Source: Deltaproteobacteria bacterium
Lineage (GTDB): Bacteria; Desulfobacterota; DSM-4660; Desulfatiglandales; Desulfatiglandaceae
Assembly (NCBI GenBank): GCA_022340265.1
Contig: JAJDOH010000256.1
Coordinates: 1-46,169 of the forward strand
Reading direction: 5' to 3'
Length of the DNA: 46,169 nucleotides
Both the position numbers and the translations under genes were made by a program. The notes below the pieces were generated by a model. The model was given only the letters and a program-made list of their open reading frames with translations. It had not been told where the DNA came from and made no database searches. Of the stretch, positions 24,111-33,133 are shown in pieces (position 1 is the first letter of the stretch; each line of letters starts with the position of its first letter).

Positions 24111-24210
24111 CCCTTAACCTCAAAATCGCGTCATAACACATCTCAACAAAATGTTTTAAATCACCCTTTAATTCAATGCATTACGACATGTCTGACAGAT
24201 CACTGGGGGA

Positions 24211-24230
24211 TATATAGTTTCTTTATAGAA
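24211..24230. repeat. short AT-rich repeat, copy 2
   Basis: TATATAGTTTCTTTATAGAA is the second copy of the unit at 24091-24110. Such direct repeats can be recombinase or repressor sites; the sequence alone does not show which. Confidence 0.4.
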
Positions 24231-24278
24231 CATGTATAAGTGGAACCCGCATCCTCCAAACAGATCTCCCGTATAAAA

Positions 24279-24310
24279 AACCCCATATCCTGAATTCAAG
24301 ATACGGGGTT
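24279..24310 (-). terminator. rho-independent terminator, minus strand
   Basis: Plus-strand arms AACCCCATATC (24279-24289) and GATACGGGGTT (24300-24310) pair over 11 positions with one G-T pair. On the minus strand the stem is followed by a run of T (the A-run at 24274-24280). The tRNA-His already has its own terminator 250 bases upstream, so this one would end a separate short transcript or act as a backup. Confidence 0.6.
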
Positions 24311-24559
24311 CTCGTGGTCGATATCCATTTTGCCCTCTGGTTGAGGTTATTTCATACGGATTCTATCAATAATTTTCTTGAGCGAGACAATAATATGCTT
24401 GAGTAGTTGAGTCAATTTCTTTCTAAATGCGAGAGTCAAAAATCAGAATTTGGCATTTGGTTGTGGCGTTTTCAGGTTATATCGATTTTTTGACTGTCTC
24501 CCCTTTCAAGCCGGTGGCCTTTGATCGGGAAATGTTACCTGGACTTCAAATTCGACCAC

Positions 24560-24594
24560 AAAAAAAACCGGGAAGCCATTGGCAACCCGGTTTT
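24560..24594 (-). terminator. rho-independent terminator of tRNA-His
   Basis: On the minus strand AAAACCGGG and CCCGGTTTT form a nine-base stem with a 13-base loop, followed by a continuous T-run (the A-run at 24560-24567 on the plus strand). It lies 10 bases past the 3' end of the tRNA gene and is a clear intrinsic terminator. Confidence 0.75.
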
Positions 24595-24604
24595 GATTTT
24601 CTTC

Positions 24605-24681
24605 TGGGGTGGATGAAGGGACTTGAACCCTCGACCACTGAGGCCACAACCCAGTGCTCTACCAACTGAGCTACATCCACC
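24605..24681 (-). tRNA. tRNA-His (GTG anticodon)
   Basis: The minus strand folds as a complete cloverleaf. The acceptor stem is GTGGATG/CATCCAC, the D arm GCTC-AGTTGGTAGA-GC, the anticodon stem CTGGG/CTCAG with loop TTGTGGC, and the T arm has TTCAAGT. The anticodon is GTG. An extra G at position -1 (24681) opposite the C discriminator is the tRNA-His identity element, and CCA is encoded. The 3' end faces the cassette-like cluster, and tRNA 3' ends are common integration sites, though no repeat of this end was found. Confidence 0.95.
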
Positions 24682-24925
24682 AGATTAAGTAGGGGAAGAT
24701 AACAGAGACCGTTATGTTTTGCAAGAAAATTTATTCAACAAATTTCATTTACATCCGGACCATGGAAAAACAACTACCGAAAGAAGTATTTGACGCTCAT
24801 GAAAAACTTTCCTATATTTAGGCCCGCTGATTGATTGCGTTGAACACAGCTGATCAACACCCGTTTTTGAGAAATATTCCAAAAACCGCAAACAGGTCCA
24901 CACAGACCCGAGGAGTAAATAACCC

Positions 24926-26368
24926 ATGCCAGAAAACCGGCAAGCACTGTTTAGAAAAATACCGTCTGTAGACGTTTTGCTGGCCCATCCGCAAATCGAG
25001 GAAGCGCTTTCGGGCCAGCCCAGGGTGCTTGTCATCAGAGCCATCCATGAAGTTCTGGAGACCCTTCGCGCCGCCATTCAGGGAGAAGTACCTGTTTCAG
25101 AGGAAAGACTGGAAACGGACGTTATTGTCCGGAATGTGCTGGTTCAAATGGAACGGTTGTCCATGCCCAGCCTCAGAAACGTGATCAATGCCACCGGGGT
25201 GGTGGTGCACACCAACCTGGGCAGATCCCTTCTGGCTGATCGGGTGCTGGCAAAATTCAGACCGCTTGCCGGTGGTTACAGCAATCTGGAGTATTCTCTG
25301 TCGCAGGGGCGTCGCGGCAGCCGTTACACCCACGTGGAATATTTACTGAAGGAACTGACGGGAGCCCAAGCCGGCATGGTGGTCAACAACAATGCGGCGG
25401 CCGTCCTGCTTTCGCTGGAGACCCTTGCCAAAGGGAAAGAGGTGGTGGTTTCCCGGGGACAGTTGGTGGAGATCGGCGGCGCTTTTCGCATCCCGGATGT
25501 CATGCGGAAAAGCGGCGCAACCATGGTGGAAGTGGGCACCACCAATAAAACCCACTTGAGGGATTATGAGGAAGCCATCGGTCCCGACACCGCGCTGCTC
25601 CTGAAGGTCCACACCAGCAATTTTCAGATTGTGGGCTTTACGGAGGAAGTCCCCCTTTCGGATCTGGTGAAACTGGGTCAAAAATACGGCATTCCTGTTA
25701 TGGACGATCTGGGCAGCGGCTGTCTGGTGGACTTTTCCACCTATGGCATGATTCAGGAACCCACTGTTCAGGATGCGTTGGAGCAGGGGGTGGGGGTGAT
25801 CACATTTTCAGGAGACAAACTTCTGGGGGGGCCCCAGGCGGGTATTATTCTGGGCAAAAATGAACTGGTGAAGGCCATTCGTGAAAATCAGCTCACCCGG
25901 GCGCTCAGAATCGACAAACTGACACTACTGGCGCTGGAAGAAACCCTTCGAATGTACCGGGACCCGCGAATGGCGGTGAAGGAGATCCCCACGCTGCGTA
26001 TGATCTGTGCTTCTTATGAATGGCTTTTCGAAAGGGCGGAACAACTCCACGCCCTCATTCAGGGGATCAACACCGAAAACTTTTCCATCGAACAGATGGA
26101 CGGCGACTCGAAAGTGGGCGGTGGCGCTCTGCCCCTGCAAAAGCTGAGAACCCGTCTCATAAGCCTTGTTCCCGCAAAACTTTCCGCTCAGAAAATAGAA
26201 GAACGTCTTCGACATAACACGCCCCCCGTCATCGGCAGGGTAGAGAAAGACCGGCTGATGCTGGACGTCAGAACGATCCAGGAAAGTGACTTCCAAACCC
26301 TTGCGCAGGCCATCAAGGCTCTCGCCCAATTCAACCCGAAAACAGACAGGTCCCCAAAAGAGGCATGA
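24926..26368 (+). CDS. selA: L-seryl-tRNA(Sec) selenium transferase SelA
   Basis: SelA converts Ser-tRNA(Sec) to selenocysteinyl-tRNA(Sec) using selenophosphate and pyridoxal phosphate. The 480-residue protein has the family N-terminal domain (FRKIPSVDVLLAHPQIEEA), then NATGVVVHTNLGRSLL and YSNLEYSLSQGRRGSR. It also has NNNAAAVLLSLETLAKGKEV, and the PLP-lysine motif TFSGDKLLGGPQAGII. Length is usual. A GAGGAG ribosome site precedes the ATG. Its presence shows the cell can insert selenocysteine, which supports reading the in-frame TGA at 40087-40089 as Sec. selB and selC are not in the window. gmhA follows 3 bases later. Confidence 0.97.
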   Translation: MPENRQALFRKIPSVDVLLAHPQIEEALSGQPRVLVIRAIHEVLETLRAAIQGEVPVSEERLETDVIVRNVLVQMERLSMPSLRNVINATGVVVHTNLGRSLLADRVLAKFRPLAGGYSNLEYSLSQGRRGSRYTHVEYLLKELTGAQAGMVVNNNAAAVLLSLETLAKGKEVVVSRGQLVEIGGAFRIPDVMRKSGATMVEVGTTNKTHLRDYEEAIGPDTALLLKVHTSNFQIVGFTEEVPLSDLVKLGQKYGIPVMDDLGSGCLVDFSTYGMIQEPTVQDALEQGVGVITFSGDKLLGGPQAGIILGKNELVKAIRENQLTRALRIDKLTLLALEETLRMYRDPRMAVKEIPTLRMICASYEWLFERAEQLHALIQGINTENFSIEQMDGDSKVGGGALPLQKLRTRLISLVPAKLSAQKIEERLRHNTPPVIGRVEKDRLMLDVRTIQESDFQTLAQAIKALAQFNPKTDRSPKEA

Positions 26369-26371
26369 TCA

Positions 26372-26956
26372 ATGGAAGACATGGTTCAAAAAATTCTATC
26401 AGACTCCCAATCCGTTGTTGAAACTTTCATTAAAACGCATGGGGCCCGCCTCATCGAATTTTCCGAGAAAATTGCATCGACTTTTCTGGCGGATCGAAAG
26501 CTCCTCATTTGCGGCAACGGCGGCAGCGCTGCGGATGCTCAGCACATGGCCGCTGAGTTCGTAAACCGGTTTGAGCTGGAGCGCCCTCCCCTTCCGGCCA
26601 TGGCTTTGACAACGGACACATCCGTGATTACCAGTATCGGAAATGACTACAACTTTGAAGAAATTTTTTCCAAACAGGTGAAGGCCCTGGGAGTTGACGG
26701 CGATATGCTTTTAGCCATCAGCACCAGCGGCAATTCGCAAAATGTCGTGGCCGCCGTCAAAGCGGGCCGGAAACAAGGACTGTACACCGCCGCCCTTCTG
26801 GGAAAAGACGGAGGAGAATTAAACAAAATGGTGGACATGCCCATGGTGGTCGCCTGCAGTGTGACAGCGCGCGTGCAGGAGGCCCATGTCTTAGCGGAAC
26901 ATGTGATTTGCCACCTGGTCGATTATATTTTGTTTCAAAAACATCTTGAGGAATAA
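26372..26956 (+). CDS. gmhA: sedoheptulose 7-phosphate isomerase GmhA
   Basis: GmhA isomerises sedoheptulose 7-phosphate to D-glycero-D-manno-heptose 7-phosphate, the first step toward the heptose of lipopolysaccharide. The 194-residue protein is a SIS domain with LLICGNGGSAADAQHMAAEF, which is close to the family consensus, then TSVITSIGNDYNFEEIFSKQ, and LAISTSGNSQNVVAAVKAGR. A histidine-glutamate pair near the C-terminus (EAHVLAEHVICHLVD) provides the expected zinc and catalytic residues. Its start lies 3 bases after the selA stop, so co-expression is likely though the two pathways are unrelated. Confidence 0.93.
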   Translation: MEDMVQKILSDSQSVVETFIKTHGARLIEFSEKIASTFLADRKLLICGNGGSAADAQHMAAEFVNRFELERPPLPAMALTTDTSVITSIGNDYNFEEIFSKQVKALGVDGDMLLAISTSGNSQNVVAAVKAGRKQGLYTAALLGKDGGELNKMVDMPMVVACSVTARVQEAHVLAEHVICHLVDYILFQKHLEE

Positions 26957-27007
26957 ATAGAAAAATTCGCGGATAATTGAAGCAATTCAGGAAAAACGTA
27001 ACGACCC

Positions 27008-27970
27008 ATGACCGAAACCAAGCCTCTCTCATTTGATTCTGTCCGGTCTTATCCTTTGATGGACAGAAAGAGCAAAGTGGACATCCATGACTTCACCCAT
27101 GCATGGCCCGCCGGTGGAACCCTGGACACATGGCTTAAAAGTCTGCCCCGCATTCTGGCGGCCAAAGACCTTTTGATGGTTCGAGACCGCAGTGTGGAAG
27201 CCTTTTTCGGAAAACACAAGATCATCCTGGCCATGGGCGCCCATCCCATAAAGGTGGGGCTCAACCCCGTTATCATTGATCTCATGGAAAAAGGCGTCAT
27301 CAGCGCGCTGGCCGTGAACGGGGCATGTATCATCCACGATGCTGAACTGGCCATGGCCGGAAAAACATCGGAGGATGTGGCGGCTGAACTCAACGAGGGA
27401 AACTTCGGTATGGCCGAAGAGACCGGCCGTTTTCTGAATCAGGCCATTACGGAAGGAGCCGAAAAGGGGTTCGGCCTGGGGAAATCGGTGGGAAACATGC
27501 TCGTTAAAGAGGCGTTTCTTTTTAATCGGTACAGCCTGCTGGCACGCGCCTGTGAACTCGATATCCCGGTTACGGTTCACGTGGCCATCGGAACCGACAT
27601 TATTCATTTTCATCCCCTGGCAAACGGCGCCCATGTGGGCGCTACCTCCCACCTCGATTTTCGTATTTTCTGCCGTCTGGTTTCCGAAATGGACAAAGGG
27701 GTGCTCATTAACCTGGGTTCGGCGGTTATACTGCCGGAAGTGTTCCTGAAGGCACTCAGTGTTGTGCGCAACCTGGGACATCGGGTCAGGGACATCACCA
27801 CCGTCAACATGGATTTCATTCGGCAATACCGCCCCATGACCAACGTGGTTCACCGACCCACCCAGGACGGCGGAAAAGGGTTCAGCCTGGTCGGACATCA
27901 CGAAATCATGTTTCCACTTCTGGCGGCGGCGTTGATTGAAGGAATTGAAGAAAAAAGGAAAAGAGGATAA
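27008..27970 (+). CDS. conserved hypothetical protein (DHS-like Rossmann fold suspected)
   Basis: I cannot name this 320-residue protein with certainty. It has a strongly conserved-looking core: IILAMGAHPIKVGLNPVIID, then SALAVNGACIIHDAELAMAG, TSEDVAAELNEGNFGMAEET and VTVHVAIGTDIIHFHP. The pattern of glycine-rich turns and the H-D-x-E element recall nucleotide-binding Rossmann proteins such as the deoxyhypusine-synthase-like superfamily, but the match is weak. There is no membrane segment. It lies between gmhA and fmdB in the same direction, with a modest ribosome site. A cytosolic enzyme is likely. Confidence 0.75.
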   Translation: MTETKPLSFDSVRSYPLMDRKSKVDIHDFTHAWPAGGTLDTWLKSLPRILAAKDLLMVRDRSVEAFFGKHKIILAMGAHPIKVGLNPVIIDLMEKGVISALAVNGACIIHDAELAMAGKTSEDVAAELNEGNFGMAEETGRFLNQAITEGAEKGFGLGKSVGNMLVKEAFLFNRYSLLARACELDIPVTVHVAIGTDIIHFHPLANGAHVGATSHLDFRIFCRLVSEMDKGVLINLGSAVILPEVFLKALSVVRNLGHRVRDITTVNMDFIRQYRPMTNVVHRPTQDGGKGFSLVGHHEIMFPLLAAALIEGIEEKRKRG

Positions 27971-27974
27971 AAAA

Positions 27975-28211
27975 ATGCCCATCTATGAATATAAATGTAC
28001 GGAGTGCAAAGAGGAATTTGAAGCCCTTGTTTTTAGAAATGATGAAACAGTGCCCTGCCCCAAGTGTGAAGGCAAGAACATCAAACGGTTGATGTCCGCC
28101 TGTGCTTATACGACCGGCGGGTCAGATGCGGGAGCAGGCTACAGCGCACCTTCAAGCGGATCTTCCGGTTGTGCGGGATGCAGTAGCGGCAATTGCAGCA
28201 GTTGTCATTGA
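27975..28211 (+). CDS. FmdB-family zinc-ribbon protein
   Basis: The 78-residue protein starts MPIYEYKCTECKEEFEALV and carries CPKC, giving the CxxC...CxxC zinc ribbon typical of FmdB/putative regulatory proteins. A glycine/serine-rich, cysteine-containing tail follows (SGCAGCSSGNCSSCH). It is probably a small metal-binding regulator or ribosome-associated protein; function is not established. The start at 27975 has AGAGGAT ahead of it; upstream in-frame codons overlap the previous gene and are less likely used. It lies 4 bases after the previous stop. Confidence 0.88.
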   Translation: MPIYEYKCTECKEEFEALVFRNDETVPCPKCEGKNIKRLMSACAYTTGGSDAGAGYSAPSSGSSGCAGCSSGNCSSCH

Positions 28212-28268
28212 TGGCACTTTATAGCTGATAGCTGATGGCCGTAAAGAACGCCAATTCCGGAGAGCATC

Positions 28269-28769
28269 TTGTTTAGAATCGGTTTCGGATATGACGTGCA
28301 TGCGCTGGTGGAGGACAGGAAACTCATCCTCGGCGGTGTAGAAATCCCCCATTCAAGCGGCTTAAAAGGCCATTCCGACGCGGACGTGCTGATTCATGCC
28401 ATCATGGATGCACTGGTGGGAGCCCTGGGACTGGGGGATATCGGCCGCCATTTTCCGGATACTGATCCGGCCTACAAAGATATATCAAGCCTTTCCATGC
28501 TGGAAACCGTGGCGGGTCTGGTGGAGAAAGAAGGCTATGCCTTGAACAACCTGGACTGTACCCTGGTAGCCCAGGCACCCAAGATTGCACCCTTTCTGCC
28601 TGAAATGAACGGGAATCTATCGAAGTCTCTCAAAACGGATGTGAATCGAATCAATATTAAAGCCACGACCAGTGAAGGTTTGGGATTCTGCGGAAACCGG
28701 GAAGGCATGGAAGCCTTTGCCGTGGTGAGCCTCATTAAGAAAGATGGAGATATCAAAAGTGTCGCTTAA
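28269..28769 (+). CDS. ispF: 2-C-methyl-D-erythritol 2,4-cyclodiphosphate synthase IspF
   Basis: IspF makes the cyclic diphosphate in the MEP pathway of isoprenoid synthesis. The 166-residue protein has RIGFGYDVHAL with the metal-binding D-x-H, then GGVEIPHSSGLKGHSDADVLIHAIMDALVGA (split by zinc ligand histidine), GDIGRHFPDTDPAYK, and KATTSEGLGFCGNREGMEAF. Length is normal. The start codon is TTG at 28269, supported by the GGAGAG ribosome site just ahead. The start of cysS lies within its last codons. Confidence 0.95.
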   Translation: MFRIGFGYDVHALVEDRKLILGGVEIPHSSGLKGHSDADVLIHAIMDALVGALGLGDIGRHFPDTDPAYKDISSLSMLETVAGLVEKEGYALNNLDCTLVAQAPKIAPFLPEMNGNLSKSLKTDVNRINIKATTSEGLGFCGNREGMEAFAVVSLIKKDGDIKSVA

Positions 28770-30213
28770 ACTATATAACTCATCCACTCGGAATAAGGAA
28801 GTTTTTAAGCCGATAAACGATGGCAGAGTCGGAATCTACGTCTGCGGGGTTACGGTGTACGATCTCTGTCACATCGGACACGCCCGCTCCACCATCGTAT
28901 TTGACGTTTTAGCCCGCTATTTTCGTGCCAGAGGCTATGACGTGACCTATGTCAGAAATTTTACGGATATTGACGATAAAATTATTGAACGGGCCAAACA
29001 GTTGAAAAAGGCACCCAAAGAACTGGCCCAGGCATTCATTGATGCCTTTTATGAGGACATGGAAAAGCTCGGCGTTTTGAAAGCGAACGTGGAACCCCGT
29101 GCAACCGATTATGTGGAGGACATGATCGAAATGACCCGAACCCTCATGGATCGGGGTTACGCTTACACGGAAGGCGGCGATGTCTATTTTTCGGTGGATT
29201 CCTACCGGGGGTACGGCAGTCTCTCCGGAAGGAACCTCGAAGACATGCGTGCCGGCAGCCGTGTTGCCGTTGACGACAGGAAAAGGCATCCCATGGACTT
29301 TGTGCTCTGGAAGCGTGCCAAACCGGGTGAACCCCAATGGCCCAGCCCCTGGGGACCGGGCCGGCCGGGTTGGCACCTGGAATGCTCGGTTATGAGCAAC
29401 CGCCACCTGGGCCCCACCTTTGACATTCACGGCGGCGGAAGGGACCTCCTGTTCCCGCATCATGAAAATGAGCGGGCCCAGTCCATATGCGCCAATGACG
29501 GTGAATTTGCCCGTTACTGGGTTCATAACGGCTTTGTAACCGTTGAATCCGAAAAGATGTCCAAATCTTTGGGAAATTTTCTGACCATACGGGATGCCCT
29601 CAAAAAGTACCATCCCGAAGTACTGAGGCTTTTCCTCCTCTCCAAACATTACCGAAGCCCCCTGGATTTCTCCGCGAAAGACGTGGCGGGCCTTCAATCG
29701 GGTTTGGTACGCATTTACAGAACGCTGCAGCGGCTGAATGACCTCCTGGGACCCGGCGGCGAAGAAAAAACCCCATCGGGCAGCGTTTCCAATGCCTCCG
29801 GCGAATTTTTTGAAAAGTTCTGTGAGATGATGGATGACGACCTGAATACCGCAGGCGCCCTGGGGCTGGTCTTTGACAAGGTACGGGAAATGAACCGGCT
29901 CATGGACCCGGACGGCAACGGGGCCGTTTCCCAGGAAACACTGTCCCGTTTGAAAAACCAACGGGCCCAGCTGCTTCAGGCGGGGAACATCCTGGGGCTG
30001 TTTCAACAAAATCCCGCCGCATTTTTTGAACAGCTGGCCGCACCCTCGAGGGATGTGAACACCGATGAGATTGAAGCCCTGGTGGAAAAACGGTCGCAGG
30101 CCCGGGCCGCAAAGGACTGGGCTCTTTCCGATGCCGTTCGTGACGAGCTGAAGGACATGGGCGTTATTCTGGAGGACGGTCCCCAAGGCACCACTTGGAG
30201 ACTGGATGTTTGA
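28744..30213 (+). CDS. cysS: cysteinyl-tRNA synthetase CysS
   Basis: A class I aminoacyl-tRNA synthetase of 489 residues that charges tRNA-Cys. It has the zinc site cysteine in [20 protein letters not shown], which includes the HIGH motif, then [14 protein letters not shown], a mid zinc-binding stretch with [10 protein letters not shown] and HHENERAQS, and the KMSKS loop in [18 protein letters not shown]. The anticodon-binding helical end is complete. It overlaps ispF at its start and uvrB at its end, showing tight translational coupling along this run of genes. Family length and motifs make the call firm. Confidence 0.97.
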   Translation: MEISKVSLKLYNSSTRNKEVFKPINDGRVGIYVCGVTVYDLCHIGHARSTIVFDVLARYFRARGYDVTYVRNFTDIDDKIIERAKQLKKAPKELAQAFIDAFYEDMEKLGVLKANVEPRATDYVEDMIEMTRTLMDRGYAYTEGGDVYFSVDSYRGYGSLSGRNLEDMRAGSRVAVDDRKRHPMDFVLWKRAKPGEPQWPSPWGPGRPGWHLECSVMSNRHLGPTFDIHGGGRDLLFPHHENERAQSICANDGEFARYWVHNGFVTVESEKMSKSLGNFLTIRDALKKYHPEVLRLFLLSKHYRSPLDFSAKDVAGLQSGLVRIYRTLQRLNDLLGPGGEEKTPSGSVSNASGEFFEKFCEMMDDDLNTAGALGLVFDKVREMNRLMDPDGNGAVSQETLSRLKNQRAQLLQAGNILGLFQQNPAAFFEQLAAPSRDVNTDEIEALVEKRSQARAAKDWALSDAVRDELKDMGVILEDGPQGTTWRLDV

Positions 30214-32200
30214 GCTTCAGAGCGATTTCTCCCCCCGCGGAGACCAGCCCCTGGCCATTGAGGCCCTGGTGAAAGGGATTACAGAGGGGATGAGGCATCA
30301 GGTGCTTCTGGGTGTGACCGGATCGGGCAAAACCTTTACCATGGCCCACACCATTGCCCGCACCGAAAAAACAACGCTGGTCATCGCCCCCAACAAAACC
30401 CTGGCCGCCCAGCTTTACGGCGAACTCCATGGTCTCTTCCCGGAAAACGCCGTTCATTATTTTGTCAGCTACTACGATTACTACCAGCCGGAAGCCTACA
30501 TTCCGCAGTCGGACACGTATATTCAAAAGGATTCCCATATCAACGATCAGATCGACAAAATGCGTCACGCCGCCACAAGGGCCCTTCTGGACCGGGATGA
30601 CGTGATCATTGTGGCGAGCGTCTCCTGCATTTACGGTCTCGGTTCTCCTGAAACCTATTACAACATGCTGCTCTATCTTGAAACGGGAACCACCCTTTCC
30701 AGGGAAGACGCCGTGAAAAAGCTGGTGGAGATTCAGTATGAACGGGGCGACATGGATTTCTACCGGGGCCGCTTTCGCGTGAGGGGGGACGTTCTGGACA
30801 TCTATCCCGTCCACGAAGAGGACCGGGCCGTGCGGGTCCATTTTTTCGGAGACGAGGTGGAAGCCATTCAGGAAATCGATCCGCTGACCGGAAAAGCCGT
30901 TGCCACGCTCAGCCGCATTGCCGTTTATCCGGCCACCCATTATGTGACCACCACCGATATTCGCGACCGCGCCATGGAGCAGATCAAATCGGAATTGACC
31001 GACCGGCTGGCGTACCTGCACGAAGAAAACAAGCTTCTTGAGGCGCAACGCCTGGAAGAACGCACCCGGTTTGACCTTGAAATGATGTCGGAATTGGGAT
31101 ACTGCCACGGCATCGAGAATTATTCCCGGCACCTGACGGGCCGGCAAGCCGGTGAAGCCCCCCCCACCCTCCTGGACTATTTTCCGGAGGATTATCTGTT
31201 GATCATTGATGAAAGTCACATCACCCTTCCCCAGCTCAACGGCATGTACCGAGGCGACCGCTCCCGCAAGGAAACCCTCGTAAAGTACGGATTCCGGCTT
31301 CCTTCAGCACTGGACAACCGGCCCCTTCAATTCGAAGAATTCGAATCCCGCATCAACCAGGTGGTTTACGTGTCAGCCACGCCCGGTCCCTGGGAACTGG
31401 AGCGCACCGAAGCGATTGTGGAACAAATTATCCGGCCCACGGGGCTGGTGGACCCGGAAATTGAGGTGCGGCCGGCCGGGAATCAGGTGGACGATTTACT
31501 GGCACGGATCCGGAATCGGGTGGCGCGCAATGAACGGGTACTGGTAACCACTCTCACCAAACGCATGGCCGAAGACCTCACCGAATACTACGCGGAACTG
31601 GACATTCGCGTCCGTTACATGCACTCGGATATCAAAACCTTGGAACGGATCGAAATTATTCGGGACCTTCGCATGGGTGTTTTTGATGTGCTGGTTGGGA
31701 TCAACCTGCTTCGGGAAGGACTGGACATTCCGGAGGTATCCCTGGTTGCCATTCTGGATGCGGACAAAGAAGGATTCTTGAGGTCGGAACGGTCCCTTAT
31801 CCAGACCTGCGGCAGAGCTTCGAGAAACGTGAACGGACGCGTGATTCTCTATGGCGACCGCGTCACCGGCTCCATGCGACGGGCCATGGATGAAAGCGAC
31901 CGGCGCCGGCTGCTTCAACTGGCCTACAACCGGGCGCACAACCTGACACCCGAGACCATAAAGAAGAACATCGACGTTATCCTGGGATCTCCCTATGAAG
32001 CGGATTATGTGACCATCCCCATGGCTGCGGAAGAGGAAGCGCCCTGGGTTTCTTCAGACCAGATGGAAGAGATTGTGGAGGAATTGAAGGTAAAAATGCA
32101 CGATGCGGCCAAAAAACTGGCCTTTGAAGAGGCCGCCGTGTATCGGGATCGCATTAAGGAACTGGAGCAGCAGGAACTGGCGCTGCTGGAGGGCTTATGA
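30206..32200 (+). CDS. uvrB: excinuclease ABC subunit UvrB
   Basis: UvrB verifies damage and loads UvrC in nucleotide excision repair. The 664-residue protein has Walker [17 protein letters not shown], the beta-hairpin region [18 protein letters not shown] used to probe DNA, DEAD-like DESH ([14 protein letters not shown]), and motif VI in [12 protein letters not shown]. The C-terminal UVR domain is [18 protein letters not shown]. Length is normal. It begins 8 bases inside the end of cysS and its last bases overlap rlmB by 4 (ATGA). No uvrA or uvrC is in the window. Confidence 0.97.
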   Translation: MFELQSDFSPRGDQPLAIEALVKGITEGMRHQVLLGVTGSGKTFTMAHTIARTEKTTLVIAPNKTLAAQLYGELHGLFPENAVHYFVSYYDYYQPEAYIPQSDTYIQKDSHINDQIDKMRHAATRALLDRDDVIIVASVSCIYGLGSPETYYNMLLYLETGTTLSREDAVKKLVEIQYERGDMDFYRGRFRVRGDVLDIYPVHEEDRAVRVHFFGDEVEAIQEIDPLTGKAVATLSRIAVYPATHYVTTTDIRDRAMEQIKSELTDRLAYLHEENKLLEAQRLEERTRFDLEMMSELGYCHGIENYSRHLTGRQAGEAPPTLLDYFPEDYLLIIDESHITLPQLNGMYRGDRSRKETLVKYGFRLPSALDNRPLQFEEFESRINQVVYVSATPGPWELERTEAIVEQIIRPTGLVDPEIEVRPAGNQVDDLLARIRNRVARNERVLVTTLTKRMAEDLTEYYAELDIRVRYMHSDIKTLERIEIIRDLRMGVFDVLVGINLLREGLDIPEVSLVAILDADKEGFLRSERSLIQTCGRASRNVNGRVILYGDRVTGSMRRAMDESDRRRLLQLAYNRAHNLTPETIKKNIDVILGSPYEADYVTIPMAAEEEAPWVSSDQMEEIVEELKVKMHDAAKKLAFEEAAVYRDRIKELEQQELALLEGL

Positions 32201-33042
32201 CCCCATCAAAAACCAAAGGGCGAAAAAACCCCAAAGCAAAAACCCCAAGACCTCGTGTGAAAACGGAGCGTCAGGATCCTGATCGTTTTATTCCCGGATT
32301 TCACGCGGTCAGGGAAACCCTGAAAGGGCAAAGCGGAACACTGCAGGAAATCTGGATCGCAGAGGGGAAACCATCTGCCAGAATAGAGGAAATCCTGAGC
32401 CTCGCAAAGTCCCATTACATCCCAATTCACTTTAAGCAACAATCATATCTATCTGAACTTTTTGTTCATATTTCCCACCAGGGTATTGTGGGAATCACGA
32501 AAGCCTTTGACTATGCCGATCTAAACCAGGTACTGCGCCATTCCCTTCAAGAAGGCACATCGGCCCTTCTGTTGGCGGCAGATCACATCACCGACCCGGG
32601 AAACCTGGGAGCGCTCATTCGAACCGCCGCTTTTTTCGGCGGCCACGGCCTCATCGTCCCCAGAGACCGCTCCGCCGCCATGACGCCCGCAGCACTGAAG
32701 CGGGCGTCCGGAGCACATTCCAAGCTCCCGGTGGTTCGGGTCACCAACCTGGGCCGGGCGCTCGACGATTTATCGGAGAAAGGGTTCTGGATTATCGGAA
32801 CAACGGGAGGAGCCGAACTGTCCATTTACGATTTTGATTGGAACCGCCCGTTGGTTCTGGTATTGGGCAATGAACAGAAAGGCCTCAGCCCTTCAGTCCT
32901 CAAACGGTGCCATGAACAGGTCCGCATCCCATCTCCAGGGGGTGTGGAGTCCCTCAACATATCCGTTGCCGGAGGGGTCGTCCTGTCGGAAATATGCCGG
33001 CAGAGAAGACACGCGGGGCTGTTAAACCCTAAAAGAACCTGA
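32197..33042 (+). CDS. rlmB: SpoU-type RNA 2'-O-ribose methyltransferase RlmB-like
   Basis: The 281-residue protein has a basic N-terminal extension, a substrate-binding domain ([15 protein letters not shown]) and the SPOUT methyltransferase domain with the three family motifs: [35 protein letters not shown] and [18 protein letters not shown]. RlmB methylates G2251 of 23S rRNA, while TrmH-type relatives act on tRNA; the N-terminal domain favours RlmB. It overlaps uvrB by four bases and ends this run of genes. An inverted repeat follows at 33053-33078. Confidence 0.88.
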   Translation: MTPSKTKGRKNPKAKTPRPRVKTERQDPDRFIPGFHAVRETLKGQSGTLQEIWIAEGKPSARIEEILSLAKSHYIPIHFKQQSYLSELFVHISHQGIVGITKAFDYADLNQVLRHSLQEGTSALLLAADHITDPGNLGALIRTAAFFGGHGLIVPRDRSAAMTPAALKRASGAHSKLPVVRVTNLGRALDDLSEKGFWIIGTTGGAELSIYDFDWNRPLVLVLGNEQKGLSPSVLKRCHEQVRIPSPGGVESLNISVAGGVVLSEICRQRRHAGLLNPKRT

Positions 33043-33052
33043 ATCTTGCCTT

Positions 33053-33078
33053 TTTTGCGGAAGCCCTTATCCGCAAAA
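33053..33078. other. perfect inverted repeat downstream of rlmB
   Basis: TTTTGCGGA (33053-33061) and TCCGCAAAA (33070-33078) are exact complements with an eight-base loop. It lies 11 bases past the rlmB stop codon, where a terminator would be expected, but no T-run follows on the plus strand, so termination is only suspected. A role as an mRNA-protecting stem is also possible. Confidence 0.4.
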
Positions 33079-33133
33079 CTCAAGATGAAGAAGCGATCCA
33101 AAACCTAAACCGACCTTGAAAGGGACTACCATT

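Larger units (their letters stand above)
24069..24604. other. non-coding AT-rich stretch between cassette gene and tRNA-His
   Basis: About 530 bases without a convincing gene. It holds the cassette boundary GTTAGCC (24078-24084, minus strand), a pair of near-identical TATATAGTTTCTcTATA-type repeats (24091-24110 and 24211-24230), a minus-strand terminator hairpin (24279-24310) and, next to the tRNA, a second minus-strand terminator (24560-24594). No integrase gene or fragment was found. Confidence 0.5.

Noticed and set aside
24605-24681. att duplication of the tRNA-His 3' end marking a genomic island
   Set aside because: The position is suggestive, but no second copy of the tRNA end and no integrase were found in the window.
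28909-30186. 425-codon minus-strand open frame
   Set aside because: It lies entirely inside cysS, whose motifs and length are unambiguous; the antisense frame is a by-product of codon bias.
30164-31219. 351-codon minus-strand open frame over uvrB
   Set aside because: Antisense shadow of uvrB with no family resemblance and no ribosome site.
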